NCBI GenBank assembly: GCA_947095585.1 | Contig: OX352763.1 | Location: 63,149,016-63,213,015 of the forward strand | Length of the DNA: 64,000 nucleotides | Reading direction: 5' to 3' | DNA from: Nephrocerus scutellatus | Lineage: Eukaryota; Arthropoda; Insecta; Diptera; Pipunculidae | In this document: positions 33,166-48,100 of the stretch, piece by piece | Layout of the letters: each line of letters opens with the position of its first letter | How positions within the stretch are numbered: the stretch's first letter is position 1 | Notes under the pieces: generated by a model | Database searches by the model: none | What the model was told of the DNA's origin: nothing | The model's input: only the letters and a program-made list of their open reading frames with translations | Program-made: the position numbers and the translations under genes

Positions 33166-36100
33166 AAGGCGTTTTTGTAAATTATGCACATACTGCAAAA
33201 TACAGTACGCTCAAATAATTTATATTACATTGGCTTTTTTCCTTTTATTTGTCGTTTTTGTAAATTATGCACACAATGTAAAACATAGTGCGCTCAATTA
33301 ATTTATATTTAGATATTTCTTCCTTTTAAAAGGCGTTTTTGTAAATTATGCCTACACTGTAAAGTACAGTGCGCTCGATTAATTTATATTTAGATAGTTT
33401 TTCTCTTAAAAGGCGTTTTTGTTTATTGTGTTAAATACAGTGCGCTCAATTAATTTATATTTAGATAGGAGTTTTTCCTTTTAAAAGGCGTTTTTGTAAA
33501 TTATGCACATACTGCAAAATACAGTACGCTCAAATAATTTATATTACATTGGCTTTTTTCCTTTTATTTGTCGTTTTTGTAAATTATGCACACAATGTAA
33601 AACATAGTGCGCTCAATTAATTTATACTTAGATAGTTCTTCCTTTTAAAAGGCGTTTTTGTAAATTATGCCTACACTGTAAAGTACAGTGCGCTTGTTTA
33701 ATTTATATTTAGATAGTTTTTCTTTTAAAAGGCGTTTTTGTTAATTGTGTTAAATACAGTGCGCTCAATTAATTTATATTTAGATAGGAGTTTTTCCTTT
33801 TAAAAGGCGTTTTTGTAAATTATGCACATACTGCAAAATACAGTACGCTCAAATAATTTATATTACATTGGCTTTTTTCCTTTTATTTGTCGTTTTTGTA
33901 AATTATGCACACAATGTAAAACATAGTGCGCTCAATTAATTTATATTTAGATAGTTCTTCCTTTTAAAAGGCGTTTTTGTAAATTACGCACACACTGTAA
34001 AATACAGTACGCTCAATTAATTTATATTTAGATTGGCGTTTTTCCTTTTAAAAGGCGTTTTTGTAAAATATTCACATACTGTAAAATACAGTACGCTCAA
34101 ATAATTTATATTTAGATTGGCGTTTTTCCTTTTATTTGGCGTTTTTGTAAATTATGCACACAATGTAAAAGATAGTGCGCTCAATTAATTTATATTTAGA
34201 TAGTTCTTCCTTTTAAAAGGCGGTTTTGTTAATTGTGTTAAATACAGTGCGTTCAATTAATTTATATTTAGATAGTAGTTTTTCCTTTTAAAGGGAGTTT
34301 TTGTAAATTATGCACACACTGTAAAATGTAGTGCGCTCAATTAAATTATATTTGGATAGTTTTTCCTTTTAAAAGGCGTTTTTGTAAATTATGCACACAC
34401 TATAAAATACACTACGATCAAATAATTTAAATTTAGATAAGCGTTTTTGTTAATTATGCACACACTGTAAAATGCAGTTCGCTCAATTTATTTATATTTA
34501 GATAAGAGTTATTCCTTTAAAAAAGGAGTTTTTGTAATTTATGCACACACCGTAAAATATAGTGCACACAATTAAATTATATTTAGATAGTTCTTCCTTT
34601 TAAATGGCGTTTTTGTAAATTATGCACACACTGTAAAATACAGTACGCTCAAATAATTTATATTTAGATAGTAGTTTTTCCGTTTAATTTACGTTTTTTG
34701 AAAATTATGCACACACTGTAAAGTACAGTGCGCTCAATTAATTTATATTTAGATAGGAGTTTTTCCTTTTAAAAGGCGTTTTAGTAAATTATGCACATAC
34801 TGCAAAATACAGTACGCTCAAATAATTTATATTTAGATTGGCGTTTTTCTATTTATTTGTCGTTTTTGTGCATTCAATTAATTTATATTTAGATAGGAGT
34901 TTTTCCTTTTAAATAGAGTTTTTGTAAATTATGCACACACTGTAAAATACAGTACGCTCAATTAATTTATATTTATATAGGAGTTTTTCCTTTTAAAGGC
35001 TTTTTTGTAAATTATGCACACACTGTAAAATACAGTACGCTCAATTAATTTATATTTATATAGCAGTTTTTCCTTTTAATTGACGTTTTTGTAAATTATG
35101 CACACACTGTAAAGTACAGTTCGCTCAATAAATTTATATTTAGATAGTTTTTCAAATGCACACAATGTAAAAGATAGTGCGCTCAATTAATTTATATATA
35201 GTTCTTCCTTTTAAAAGGCGTTTTTGTAAATTATGCCTACACTGTAAAGTACAGTGCGCTCGATTAATTTATATTTAGATAGTTTTTCTCTTAAAAGGCG
35301 GTTTTGTTAATTGTGTTAAATACAGTGCGCTCAATTAATTAATATTTAGATAGGAGTTTTTCCTTTTAAATTGAGTTTTTGTAAATTATGCACACACTGT
35401 AAAATATAGTGCGCTCAATTAAATTATATTTAGATAAATCTTCCTTTTAAAAGGCGTTTTTGTAAATTATGCACACACTGTAAAATACAGTACGCTCAAT
35501 TAATTTATATTTAGATAGTAGTTATTCCTTTTAATTGACGTTTTTGTAAATTATGCAAACACTGTAAAGTACAGTGCGCTCAATTTATTTATATTTAGAT
35601 AGGAGTTTTTCCTTTTAAAAGGCGTTTTTGTAAATTATGCACATACTGCAAAATACAGTACGCTCAAAAAATTTATATTTAGATAGGCGTTTTTCCTTTT
35701 ATTTGTCGTTTTTGTAAATTATGCACACAATGTAAAAGATAGTGCGCTCAATTAAATTATATTTAGATAGTTCTTTCTTTTAAAAGGCGTTTTTGTAAAT
35801 AATGCACACACTGTAAAATACAGTACGCTCAATTAATTTATATTTAGATAGGAGTTTTCCTTTTAAAGGCGTTTTTGTTAATTATGCACACACTGTAAAA
35901 TTCAGTACGCTCAATTAATTTATATTTATATAGGAGTTTTTCCTTTTAAAAGGCGTTTTTGTAAATTATGCACATACTGCAAAATACAGTACGCTCAAAT
36001 AATTTGTATTACATTGGCTTTTTTCCTTTTATTTGTCGTTTTTGTAAATTATGCACACAATGTAAAACATAGTGCGCTCAATTAATTTATATTTAGATAT

Positions 36101-39100
36101 TTCTTCCTTTTAAAAGGCGTTTTTGTAAATTATGCCTACACTGTAAAGTACAGTGCGCTCGATTAATTTATATTTAGATAGTTTTTCTCTTAAAAGGCGT
36201 TTTTGTTTATTGTGTTAAATACAGTGCGCTCAATTAATTTATATTTAGATAGGAGTTTTTCCTTTTAAAAGGCGTTTTTGTAAATTATGCACATACTGCA
36301 AAATACAGTACGCTCAAATAATTTATATTACATTGGCTTTTTTCCTTTTATTTGTCGTTTTTGTAAATTATGCACACAATGTAAAACATAGTGCGCTCAA
36401 TTAATTTATATTTAGATAGTTCTTCCTTTTAAAAGGCGTTTTTGTAAATTATGCCTACACTGTAAAGTACAGTGCGCTCGTTTAATTTATATTTAGATAG
36501 TTTTTCTTTTAAAAGGCGTTTTTGTTAATTGTGTTAAATACAGTGCATTCAATTAATTTATATTTAGATTGGCGTTTTTCCTTTTATTTGGCGTTTTTGT
36601 AAATTATGCACACACTGTAAAATACAGTACGCTCAATTAATTTATATTTAGATAGTAGTTTTTCCTTTTAATTTACGTTTTTTGAAAATTATGCACACAC
36701 TGTAAAGTACAGTGCGCTCAATTAATTTATATTTAGATAGGAGTTTTTCCTTTTAAAAGGCGTTTTTGTAAATTATGCACATACTGCAAAATACAGTACG
36801 CTCAAATAATTTATATTTAGATTGGCGTTTTTCTATTTATTTGTCGTTTTTGTGCATTCAATTAATTTATATTTAGATAGGAGTTTTTCCTTTTAAATAG
36901 AGTTTTTTTAAATTATGCACACACTGTAAAATACAGTACGCTCAATTAATTTATATTTATATAGGCGTTTTTGTAAATTATGCACACACTGTAAAATACA
37001 GTACGCTCAATTAATTTATATTTATATAGGAGTTTTTCCTTTTAATTGACGTTTTTGTAAATTATGCACACACTGTAAAGTACAGTTCGCTCAATAAATT
37101 TATATTTAGATAGTTTTTCAAATGCACACAATGTAAAAGATAGTGCGCTCAATTAATTTATATATAGTTCTTCCTTTTAAAAGGCGTTTTTGTAAATTAT
37201 GCCTACACTGTAAAGTACAGTGCGCTCGATTAATTTATATTTAGATAGTTTTTCTCTTAAAAGGCGGTTTTGTTAATTGTGTTAAATACAGTGCGCTCAA
37301 TTAATTAATATTTAGATAGGAGTTTTTCCTTTTAAATTGAGTTTTTGTAAATTATGCACACACTGTAAAATATAGTGCGCTCAATTAAATTATATTTAGA
37401 TAAATCTTCCTTTTAAAAGGCGTTTTTGTAAATTATGCACACACTGTAAAATACAGTACGCTCAATTAATTTATATTTAGATAGTAGTTATTCCTTTTAA
37501 TTGACGTTTTTGTAAATTATGCAAACACTGTAAAGTACAGTGCGCTCAATTTATTTATATTTAGATAGGAGTTTTTCCTTTTAAAAGGCGTTTTTGTAAA
37601 TTATGCACATACTGCAAAATACAGTACGCTCAAAAAATTTATATTTAGATAGGCGTTTTTCCTTTTATTTGTCGTTTTTGTAAATTATGCACACAATGTA
37701 AAAGATAGTGCGCTCAATTAAATTATATTTAGATAGTTCTTTCTTTTAAAAGGCGTTTTTGTAAATAATGCACACACTGTAAAATACAGTACGCTCAATT
37801 AATTTATATTTAGATAGGAGTTTTCCTTTTAAAGGCGTTTTTGTTAATTATGCACACACTGTAAAATTCAGTACGCTCAATTAATTTATATTTATATAGG
37901 AGTTTTTCCTTTTAAAAGGCGTTTTTGTAAATTATGCACATACTGCAAAATACAGTACGCTCAAATAATTTGTATTACATTATCTTTTTTCCTTTTATTT
38001 GTCGTTTTTGTAAATTATGCACACAATGTAAAACATAGTGCGCTCAATTAATTTATATTTAGATATTTCTTCCTTTTAAAAGGCGTTTTTGTAAATTATG
38101 CCTACACTGTAAAGTACAGTGCGCTCGATTAATTTATATTTAGATAGTTTTTCTCTTAAAAGGCGTTTTTGTTTATTGTGTTAAATACAGTGCGCTCAAT
38201 TAATTTATATTTAGATAGGAGTTTTTCCTTTTAAAAGGCGTTTTTGTAAATTATGCACATACTGCAAAATACAGTACGCTCAAATAATTTATATTACATT
38301 GGCTTTTTTCCTTTTATTTGTCGTTTTTGTAAATTATGCACACAATGTAAAACATAGTGCGCTCAATTAATTTATATTTAGATAGTTCTTCCTTTTAAAA
38401 GGCGTTTTTGTAAATTATGCCTACACTGTAAAGTACAGTGCGCTCGTTTAATTTATATTTAGATAGTTTTTCTTTTAAAAGGCGTTTTTGTTAATTGTGT
38501 TAAATACAGTGCATTCAATTAATTTATATTTAGATTGGCGTTTTTCCTTTTATTTGGCGTTTTTGTAAATTATGCACACACTGTAAAATACAGTACGCTC
38601 AATTAATTTATATTTAGATAGTAGTTTTTCCTTTTAATTTACGTTTTTTGAAAATTATGCACACACTGTAAAGTACAGTGCGCTCAATTAATTTATATTT
38701 AGATAGGAGTTTTTCCTTTTAAAAGGCGTTTTTGTAAATTATGCACATACTGCAAAATACAGTACGCTCAAATAATTTATATTTAGATTGGCGTTTTTCT
38801 ATTTATTTGTCGTTTTTGTGCATTCAATTAATTTATATTTAGATAGGAGTTTTTCCTTTTAAATAGAGTTTTTTTAAATTATGCACACACTGTAAAATAC
38901 AGTACGCTCAATTAATTTATATTTATATAGGCGTTTTTGTAAATTATGCACACACTGTAAAATACAGTACGCTCAATTAATTTATATTTATATAGGAGTT
39001 TTTCCTTTTAATTGACGTTTTTATAATTATGCACACACTGTAAAGTACAGTTCGCTCAATAAATTTATATTTAGATAGTTTTTCAAATGCACACAATGTA

Positions 39101-42100
39101 AAAGATAGTGCGCTCAATTAATTTATATTTAGTTCTTCCTTTTAAAAGGCGTTTTTGTAAATTATGTTTACACTGTAAAGTACAGTGCGCTCGATTAATT
39201 TATATTTAGATAGTTTTTCTCTTAAAAGGCGGTTTTGTTAATTGTGTTAAATACAGTGCGCTCAATTAATTAATATTTAGATAGGAGTTTTTCCTTTTAA
39301 ATTGAGTTTTTGTAAATTATGCACACACTGTAAAATATAGTGCGCTCAATTAAATTATATTTAGATAAATCTTCCTTTTAAAAGGCGTTTTTGTAAATTA
39401 TGCACACACTGTAAAATACAGTACGCTCAATTAATTTATATTTAGATAGTAGTTATTCCTTTTAATTGACGTTTTTGTAAATTATGCAAACACTGTAAAG
39501 TACAGTGCGCTCAATTTATTTATATTTAGATAGGAGTTTTTCCTTTTAAAAGGCGTTTTTGTAAATTATGCACATACTGCAAAATACAGTACGCTCAAAA
39601 AATTTATATTTAGATAGGCGTTTTTCCTTTTATTTGTCGTTTTTGTAAATTATGCACACAATGTAAAAGATAGTGCGCTCAATTAAATTATATTTAGATA
39701 GTTCTTTCTTTTAAAAGGCGTTTTTGTAAATAATGCACACACTGTAAAATACAGTACGCTCAATTAATTTATATTTAGATAGGAGTTTTCCTTTTAAAGG
39801 CGTTTTTGTTAATTATGCACACACTGTAAAATACAGTACGCTCAATTAATTTATATTTATATAGGAGTTTTTCCTTTTAAAAGGCGTTTTTGTAAATTAT
39901 GCACATACTGCAAAATACAGTACGCTCAAATAATTTATATTACATTGGCTTTTTTCCTTTTATTTGTCGTTTTTGTAAATTATGCACACAATGTAAAACA
40001 TAGTGCGCTCAATTAATTTATATTTAGATATATTTAGGAGTTTTTCCTTTTAAAAGGCGTTTTTGTAAATTATGCACACAATGTAAAAGATAGTGCGCTC
40101 AACTAATTTATATTTAGATAGTTCTTCCTTCTTAAAGGCGTTTTTGTAAATTATGCACATACTGTAAAATACAGTACGCTCAATTAAATTATATTTAGAT
40201 AGTTCTTCCTTTTAAAAGGCGTTTTTGTTAATTACGCACACACTGTAAAATACAGTACGCTCAATTAATTTATATTTAGATTGGCGTTTTTCCTTTTAAA
40301 AGGCGTTTTTGTAAAATATTCACATACTGTAAAATACAGTACGCTCAAATAATTTATATTTCGATTGGCGTTTTTCCTTTTATTTGGCGTTTTTGTAAAT
40401 TATGCACACAATGTAAAAGATAGTGCGGTCAATTAATTTATATTTAGATAGTTCTTCCTTTTAAAAGGCGGTTTTGTTAATTGTGTTAAATACAGTGCGT
40501 TCAATTAATTTATATTTAGATAGTAGTTTTTCCTTTTAAAGGGAGTTTTTGTAAATTATGCACACACTGTAAAATGTAGTGCGCTCAATTAAATTATATT
40601 TGGATAGTTTTTCCTTTTAAAAGGCGTTTTTGTAAATTATGCACACACTATAAAATACACTACGATCAAATAATTTATATTTAGATAAGCGTTTTTGTTA
40701 ATTATGCACACACTGTAAAATGCAGTTCGCTCAATTTATTTATATTTAGATAAGAGTTATTCCTTTAAAAAAGGAGTTTTTGTAATTTATGCACACACCG
40801 TAAAATATAGTGCACACAATTAAATTATATTTAGATAGTTCTTCCTTTTAAATGGCGTTTTTGTAAATTATGCACACACTGTAAAATACAGTACGCTCAA
40901 TTAATTTATATTTAGATAGTAGTTTTTCCTTTTAATTTACGTTTTTTGAAAATTATGCACACACTGTAAAGTACAGTGCGCTCAATTAATTTATATTTAG
41001 ATAGGAGTTTTTCCTTTTAAAAGGCGTTTTAGTAAATTATGCACATACTGCAAAATACAGTACGCTCAAATAATTTATATTTAGATTGGCGTTTTTCTAT
41101 TTATTTGTCGTTTTTGTGCATTCAATTAATTTATATTTAGATAGGAGTTTTTCCTTTTAAATAGAGTTTTTGTAAATTATGCACACACTGTAAAATACAG
41201 TACGCTCAATTAATTTATATTTATATAGGAGTTTTTCCTTTTAAAGGCGTTTTTGTAAATTATGCACACACTGTAAAATACAGTACGCTCAATTAATTTA
41301 TATTTATATAGGAGTTTTTCCTTTTAATTGACGTTTTTGTAAATTATGCACACACTGTAAAGTACAGTTCGCTCAATAAATTTATATTTAGATAGTTTTT
41401 CAAATGCACACAATGTAAAAGATAGTGCGCTCAATTAATTTATATTTAGTTCTTCCTTTTAAAAGGCGTTTTTGTAAATTATGCCTACACTGTAAAGTAC
41501 AGTGCGCTCGATTAATTTATATTTAGATAGTTTTTCTCTTAAAAGGCGGTTTTGTTAATTGTGTTAAATACAGTGCGCTCAATTAATTAATATTTAGATA
41601 GGAGTTTTTCCTTTTAAATTGAGTTTTTGTAAATTATGCACACACTGTAAAATATAGTGCGCTCAATTAAATTATATTTAGATAAATCTTCCTTTTAAAA
41701 GGCGTTTTTGTAAATTATGCACACACTGTAAAATACAGTACGCTCAATTAATTTATATTTAGATAGTAGTTATTCCTTTTAATTGACGTTTTTGTAAATT
41801 ATGCAAACACTGTAAAGTAGAGTGCGCTCAATTTATTTATATTTAGATAGGAGTTTTTCCTTTTAAAAGGCGTTTTTGTAAATTATGCACATACTGCAAA
41901 ATACAGTACGCTCAAAAAATTTATATTTAGATAGGCGTTTTTCCTTTTATTTGTCGTTTTTGTAAATTATGCACACAATGTAAAAGATAGTGCGCTCAAT
42001 TAAATTATATTTAGATAGTTCTTTCTTTTAAAAGGCGTTTTTGTAAATAATGCACACAATGTAAAATACAGTACGCTCAATTAATTTATATTTAGATAGG

Positions 42101-45100
42101 AGTTTTCCTTTTAAAGGCGTTTTTGTTAATTATGCACACACTGTAAAATACAGTACGCTCAATTAATTTATATTTATATAGGAGTTTTTCCTTTTAAAAG
42201 GCGTTTTTGTAAATTATGCACATACTGCAAAATACAGTACGCTCAAATAATTTATATTACATTGGCTTTTTTCCTTTTATTTGTCGTTTTTGTAAATTAT
42301 GCACACAATGTAAAACATAGTGCGCTCAATTAATTTATATTTAGATATATTTAGGAGTTTTTCCTTTTAAAAGGCGTTTTTGTAAATTATGCACACAATG
42401 TAAAAGATAGTGCGCTCAACTAATTTATATTTAGATAGTTCTTCCTTCTTAAAGGCGTTTTTGTAAATTATGCACATACTGTAAAATACAGTACGCTCAA
42501 TTAAATTATATTTAGATAGTTCTTCCTTTTAAAAGGCGTTTTTGTAAATTACGCACACACTGTAAAATACAGTACGCTCAATTAATTTATATTTAGATTG
42601 GCGTTTTTCCTTTTAAAAGGCGTTTTTGTAAAATATTCACATACTGTAAAATACAGTACGCTCAAATAATTTATATTTAGATTGGCGTTTTTCCTTTTAA
42701 ATAGAGTTTTTGTAAATTATGCACACACTGTAAAATACAGTACGCTCAATTAATTTATATTTATATAGGAGTTTTTCCTTTTAAAGGCGTTTTTGTAAAT
42801 TATGCACACACTGTAAAATACAGTACGCTCAATTAATTTATATTTATATAGGAGTTTTTCCTTTTAATTGACGTTTTTGTAAATTATGCACACACTGTAA
42901 AGTACAGTTCGCTCAATAAATTTATATTTAGATAGTTTTTCAAATGCACACAATGTAAAAGATAGTGCGCTCAATTAATTTATATTTAGTTCTTCCTTTT
43001 AAAAGGCGTTTTTGTAAATTATGCCTACACTGTAAAGTACAGTGCGCTCGATTAATTTATATTTAGATAGTTTTTCTCTTAAAAGGCGGTTTTGTTAATT
43101 GTGTTAAATACAGTGCGCTCAATTAATTAATATTTAGATAGGAGTTTTTCCTTTTAAATTGAGTTTTTGTAAATTATGCACACACTGTAAAATATAGTGC
43201 GCTCAATTAAATTATATTTAGATAAATCTTCCTTTTAAAAGGCGTTTTTGTAAATTATGCACACACTGTAAAATACAGTACGCTCAATTAATTTATATTT
43301 AGATAGTAGTTATTCCTTTTAATTGACGTTTTTGTAAATTATGCAAACACTGTAAAGTACAGTGCGCTCAATTTATTTATATTTAGATAGGAGTTTTTCC
43401 TTTTAAAAGGCGTTTTTGTAAATTATGCACATACTGCAAAATACAGTACGCTCAAAAAATTTATATTTAGATAGGCGTTTTTCCTTTTATTTGTCGTTTT
43501 TGTAAATTATGCACACAATGTAAAAGATAGTGCGCTCAATTAAATTATATTTAGATAGTTCTTTCTTTTAAAAGGCGTTTTTGTAAATAATGCACACACT
43601 GTAAAATACAGTACGCTCAATTAATTTATATTTAGATAGGAGTTTTCCTTTTAAAGGCGTTTTTGTTAATTATGCACACAATGTAAAATACAGTACGCTC
43701 AATTAATGTATATTTATATAGGAGTTTTTCCTTTTAAAAGGCGTTTTTGTAAATTATGCACATACTGCAAAATACAGTACGCTCAAATAATTTATATTAC
43801 ATTGGCTTTTTTCCTTTTATTTGTCGTTTTTGTAAATTATGCACACAATGTAAAACATAGTGCGCTCAATTAATTTATATTTAGATAGTTCTTCCTTTTA
43901 AAAGGCGTTTTTGTAAATTATGCCTACACTGTAAAGTACAGTGCGCTCGATTAATTTATATTTAGATAGTTTTTCTCTTAAAAGGCGTTTTTGTTTATTG
44001 TGTTAAATACAGTGCGCTCAATTAATTTATATTTAGATAGGAGTTTTTCCTTTTAAAAGGCGTTTTTGTAAATTATGCACATACTGCAAAATACAGTACG
44101 CTCAAATAATTTATATTACATTGGCTTTTTTCCTTTTATTTGTCGTTTTTGTAAATTATGCACACAATGTAAAACATAGTGCGCTCAATTAATTTATATT
44201 TAGATATTTCTTCCTTTTAAAAGGCGTTTTTGTAAATTATGCCTACACTGTAAAGTACAGTGCGCTCGATTAATTTATATTTAGATAGTTTTTCTCTTAA
44301 AAGGCGTTTTTGTTTATTGTGTTAAATACAGTGCGCTCAATTAATTTATATTTAGATAGGAGTTTTTCCTTTTAAAAGGCGTTTTTGTAAATTATGCACA
44401 TACTGCAAAATAGAGTACGCTCAAATAATTTATATTACATTGGCTTTTTTCCTTTTATTTGTCGTTTTTGTAAATTATGCACACAATGTAAAACATAGTG
44501 CGCTCAATTAATTTATATTTAGATAGTTCTTCCTTTTAAAAGGCGTTTTTGTAAATTATGCCTACACTGTAAAGTACAGTGCGCTCGTTTAATTTATATT
44601 TAGATAGTAGTTTTTCCTTTTAAAGGGAGTTTTTGTAAATTATGCACACACTGTAAAATGTAGTGCGCTCAATTAAATTATATTTGGATAGTTTTTCCTT
44701 TTAAAAGGCGTTTTTGTAAATTATGCACACACTATAAAATACACTACGATCAAATAATTTATATTTAGATAAGCGTTTTTGTTAATTATGCACACACTGT
44801 AAAATACAGTACGCTCAATTAATTTATATTTAGATAGTAGTTTTTCCTTTTAATTTACGTTTTTTGAAAATTATGCACACACTGTAAAGTACAGTGCGCT
44901 CAATTAATTTATATTTAGATAGGAGTTTTTCCTTTTAAAAGGCGTTTTTGTAAATTATGCACATACTGCAAAATACAGTACGCTCAAATAATTTATATTT
45001 AGATTGGCGTTTTTCTATTTATTTGTCGTTTTTGTGCATTCAATTAATTTATATTTAGATAGGAGTTTTTCCTTTTAAATAGAGTTTTTTTAAATTATGC

Positions 45101-48100
45101 ACACACTGTAAAATACAGTACGCTCAATTAATTTATATTTATATAGGAGTTTTTCCTTTTAAAGGCGTTTTTGTAAATTATGCACACACTGTAAAATACA
45201 GTACGCTCAATTAATTTATATTTATATAGGAGTTTTTCCTTTTAATTGACGTTTTTATAATTATGCACACACTGTAAAGTACAGTTCGCTCAATAAATTT
45301 ATATTTAGATAGTTTTTCAAATGCACACAATGTAAAAGATAGTGCGCTCAATTAATTTATATTTAGTTCTTCCTTTTAAAATGAGTTTTTGTAAATTATG
45401 TTTACACTGTAAAGTACAGTGCGCTCGATTAATTTATATTTAGATAGTTTTTCTCTTAAAAGGCGGTTTTGTTAATTGTGTTAAATACAGTGCGCTCAAT
45501 TAATTAATATTTAGATAGGAGTTTTTCCTTTTAAATTGAGTTTTTGTAAATTATGCACACACTGTAAAATATAGTGCGCTCAATTAAATTATATTTAGAT
45601 AAATCTTCCTTTTAAAAGGCGTTTTTGTAAATTATGCACACACTGTAAAATACAGTACGCTCAATTAATTTATATTTAGATAGTAGTTATTCCTTTTAAT
45701 TGACGTTTTTGTAAATTATGCAAACACTGTAAAGTACAGTGCGCTCAATTTATTTATATTTAGATAGGAGTTTTTCCTTTTAAAAGGCGTTTTTGTAAAT
45801 TATGCACATACTGCAAAATACAGTACGCTCAAAAAATTTATATTTAGATAGGCGTTTTTCCTTTTATTTGTCGTTTTTGTAAATTATGCACACAATGTAA
45901 AAGATAGTGCGCTCAATTAAATTATATTTAGATAGTTCTTTCTTTTAAAAGGCGTTTTTGTAAATAATGCACACACTGTAAAATACAGTACGCGCAATTA
46001 ATTTATATTTAGATAGGAGTTTTCCTTTTAAAGGCGTTTTTGTTAATTATGCACACACTGTAAAATACAGTACGCTCAATTAATTTATATTTATATAGTT
46101 GTTTTTCCTTTTAAAAGGCGTTTTTGTAAATTATGCACATACTGCAAAATACAGTACGCTCAAATAATTTATATTACATTGGCTTTTTACCTTTTATTTG
46201 TCGTTTTTGTAAATTATGCACACAATGTAAAACATAGTGCGCTCAATTAATTTATATTTAGATATTTCTTCCTTTTAAAAGGCGTTTTTGTAAATTATGC
46301 CTACACTGTAAAGTACAGTGCGCTCGATTAATTTATATTTAGATAGTTTTTCTCTTAAAAGGCGTTTTTGTTAATTGTGTTAAATACAGTGCGCTCAATT
46401 AATTTATATTTAGATAGGAGTTTTTCCTTTTAAAAGGCGTTTTTGTAAATTATGCACATACTGCAAAATACAGTACGCTCAAATAATTTATATTACATTG
46501 GCTTTTTTCCTTTTATTTGTCGTTTTTGTAAATTATGCACACAATGTAAAACATAGTGCGCTCAATTAATTTATATTTAGATAGTTCTTCCTTTTAAAAG
46601 GCGTTTTTGTAAATTATGCCAAGACTGTAAAGTACAGTGCGCTCGTTTAAATTATATTTAGATAGTTTTTCTTTTAAAAGGCGTTTTTGTTAATTGTGTT
46701 AAATACAGTGCATTCAATTAATTTATATTTAGATTGGCGTTTTTCCTTTTATTTGGCGTTTTTGTAAATTATGCACACACTGTAAAAGATAGTGCGATCA
46801 ATTAATTTATATTTAGATAGGAGTTTTTCCTTTTAATTGACGTTTTTGTAAATTATGCACACACTGTAAAATACAGTACGCTCAATTAATTTATATTTAG
46901 ATAGGAGTTTTCCTTTTAAAGGCGTTTTTGTTAATTATGCACACACTGTAAAATACAGTACGCTCAATTAATTTATATTTATATAGGAGTTTTTCCTTTT
47001 AATTGACGTTTTTGTAAATTATGCACACACTGTAAAGTACAGTTCGCTCAATTAATTTATATTTAGATAGTTTTTCCTCTTAAAATGCGTTTTTGTAAAT
47101 TGTGCACACACTGTTAAATACAGTGCGCTCAATTAATTTATGTTTAGGCACACACTGTAAAATATAGTGCGCTAAATTAATTTATATTTAGATAGGAGTT
47201 CTTCCTTTTAAAGGCGTTTTTGTAAATTATGCCTACACTGTAAAGAACAGTGCTCTCAATTAATTTATATTTAGATAGGAGTTTTTCCTTATAAAAGGCG
47301 TTTTTGTAAATTATGCACACACTGTAAAATACAGTACGCTCAAATAATTTACATTTAGATAGGCGTTTTTCCTTTTATTTGGCGTTTTTGTAAATTATGC
47401 ACACACTGTAAAAGATAGTGCGATCATTTAATTTATATTTAGATACGAGTTTTTCCTTTTAAATGGAGTTTTTGTTAATTATGCACACACTGTAAAATAT
47501 AGTGCGCTCAATTAAATTATATTTAGATAGTTCTTCCTTTTAAAAGGCGTTTTTATAAATTATGCATACACTGTAAAATACAGTACGCTCAATTAATTTA
47601 TATTTAGATAGTTTTTCCTCTTAAAAGAGGTTTTTGTAAGTTATGCACACACTGTTAAATACAGAAATACAGTGCGCTCAAATAATTTATATTTAAATAG
47701 GAGTTTTTCCTTTCAAAAGGCGTTTTTGTAAATTATGCACACAATGTAAAAGATAGTGCGCTCAATTAATTTATATTTAGATATTTCTTCCTTTTAAAAG
47801 GCGTTTTTGTAAATTATGCCTACACTGTAATGTACAGTGCGCTCAATTAATTTATATTTAGATAGTTTTTCTCTTAAAAGGCGTTTTTGTTAATTGTGTT
47901 AAATACAGTGCGCTCAATTAATTTATATTTAGATAGGAGTTTTTCCTTTTAAAAGGCGTTTTTGTAAATTATGCACATACTGCAAAATACAGTACGCTCA
48001 AATAATTTATATTACATTGGCTTTTTTCCTTTTATTTGTCGTTTTTGTAAATTATGCACACAATGTAAAACATAGTGCGCTCAATTAATTTATATTTAGA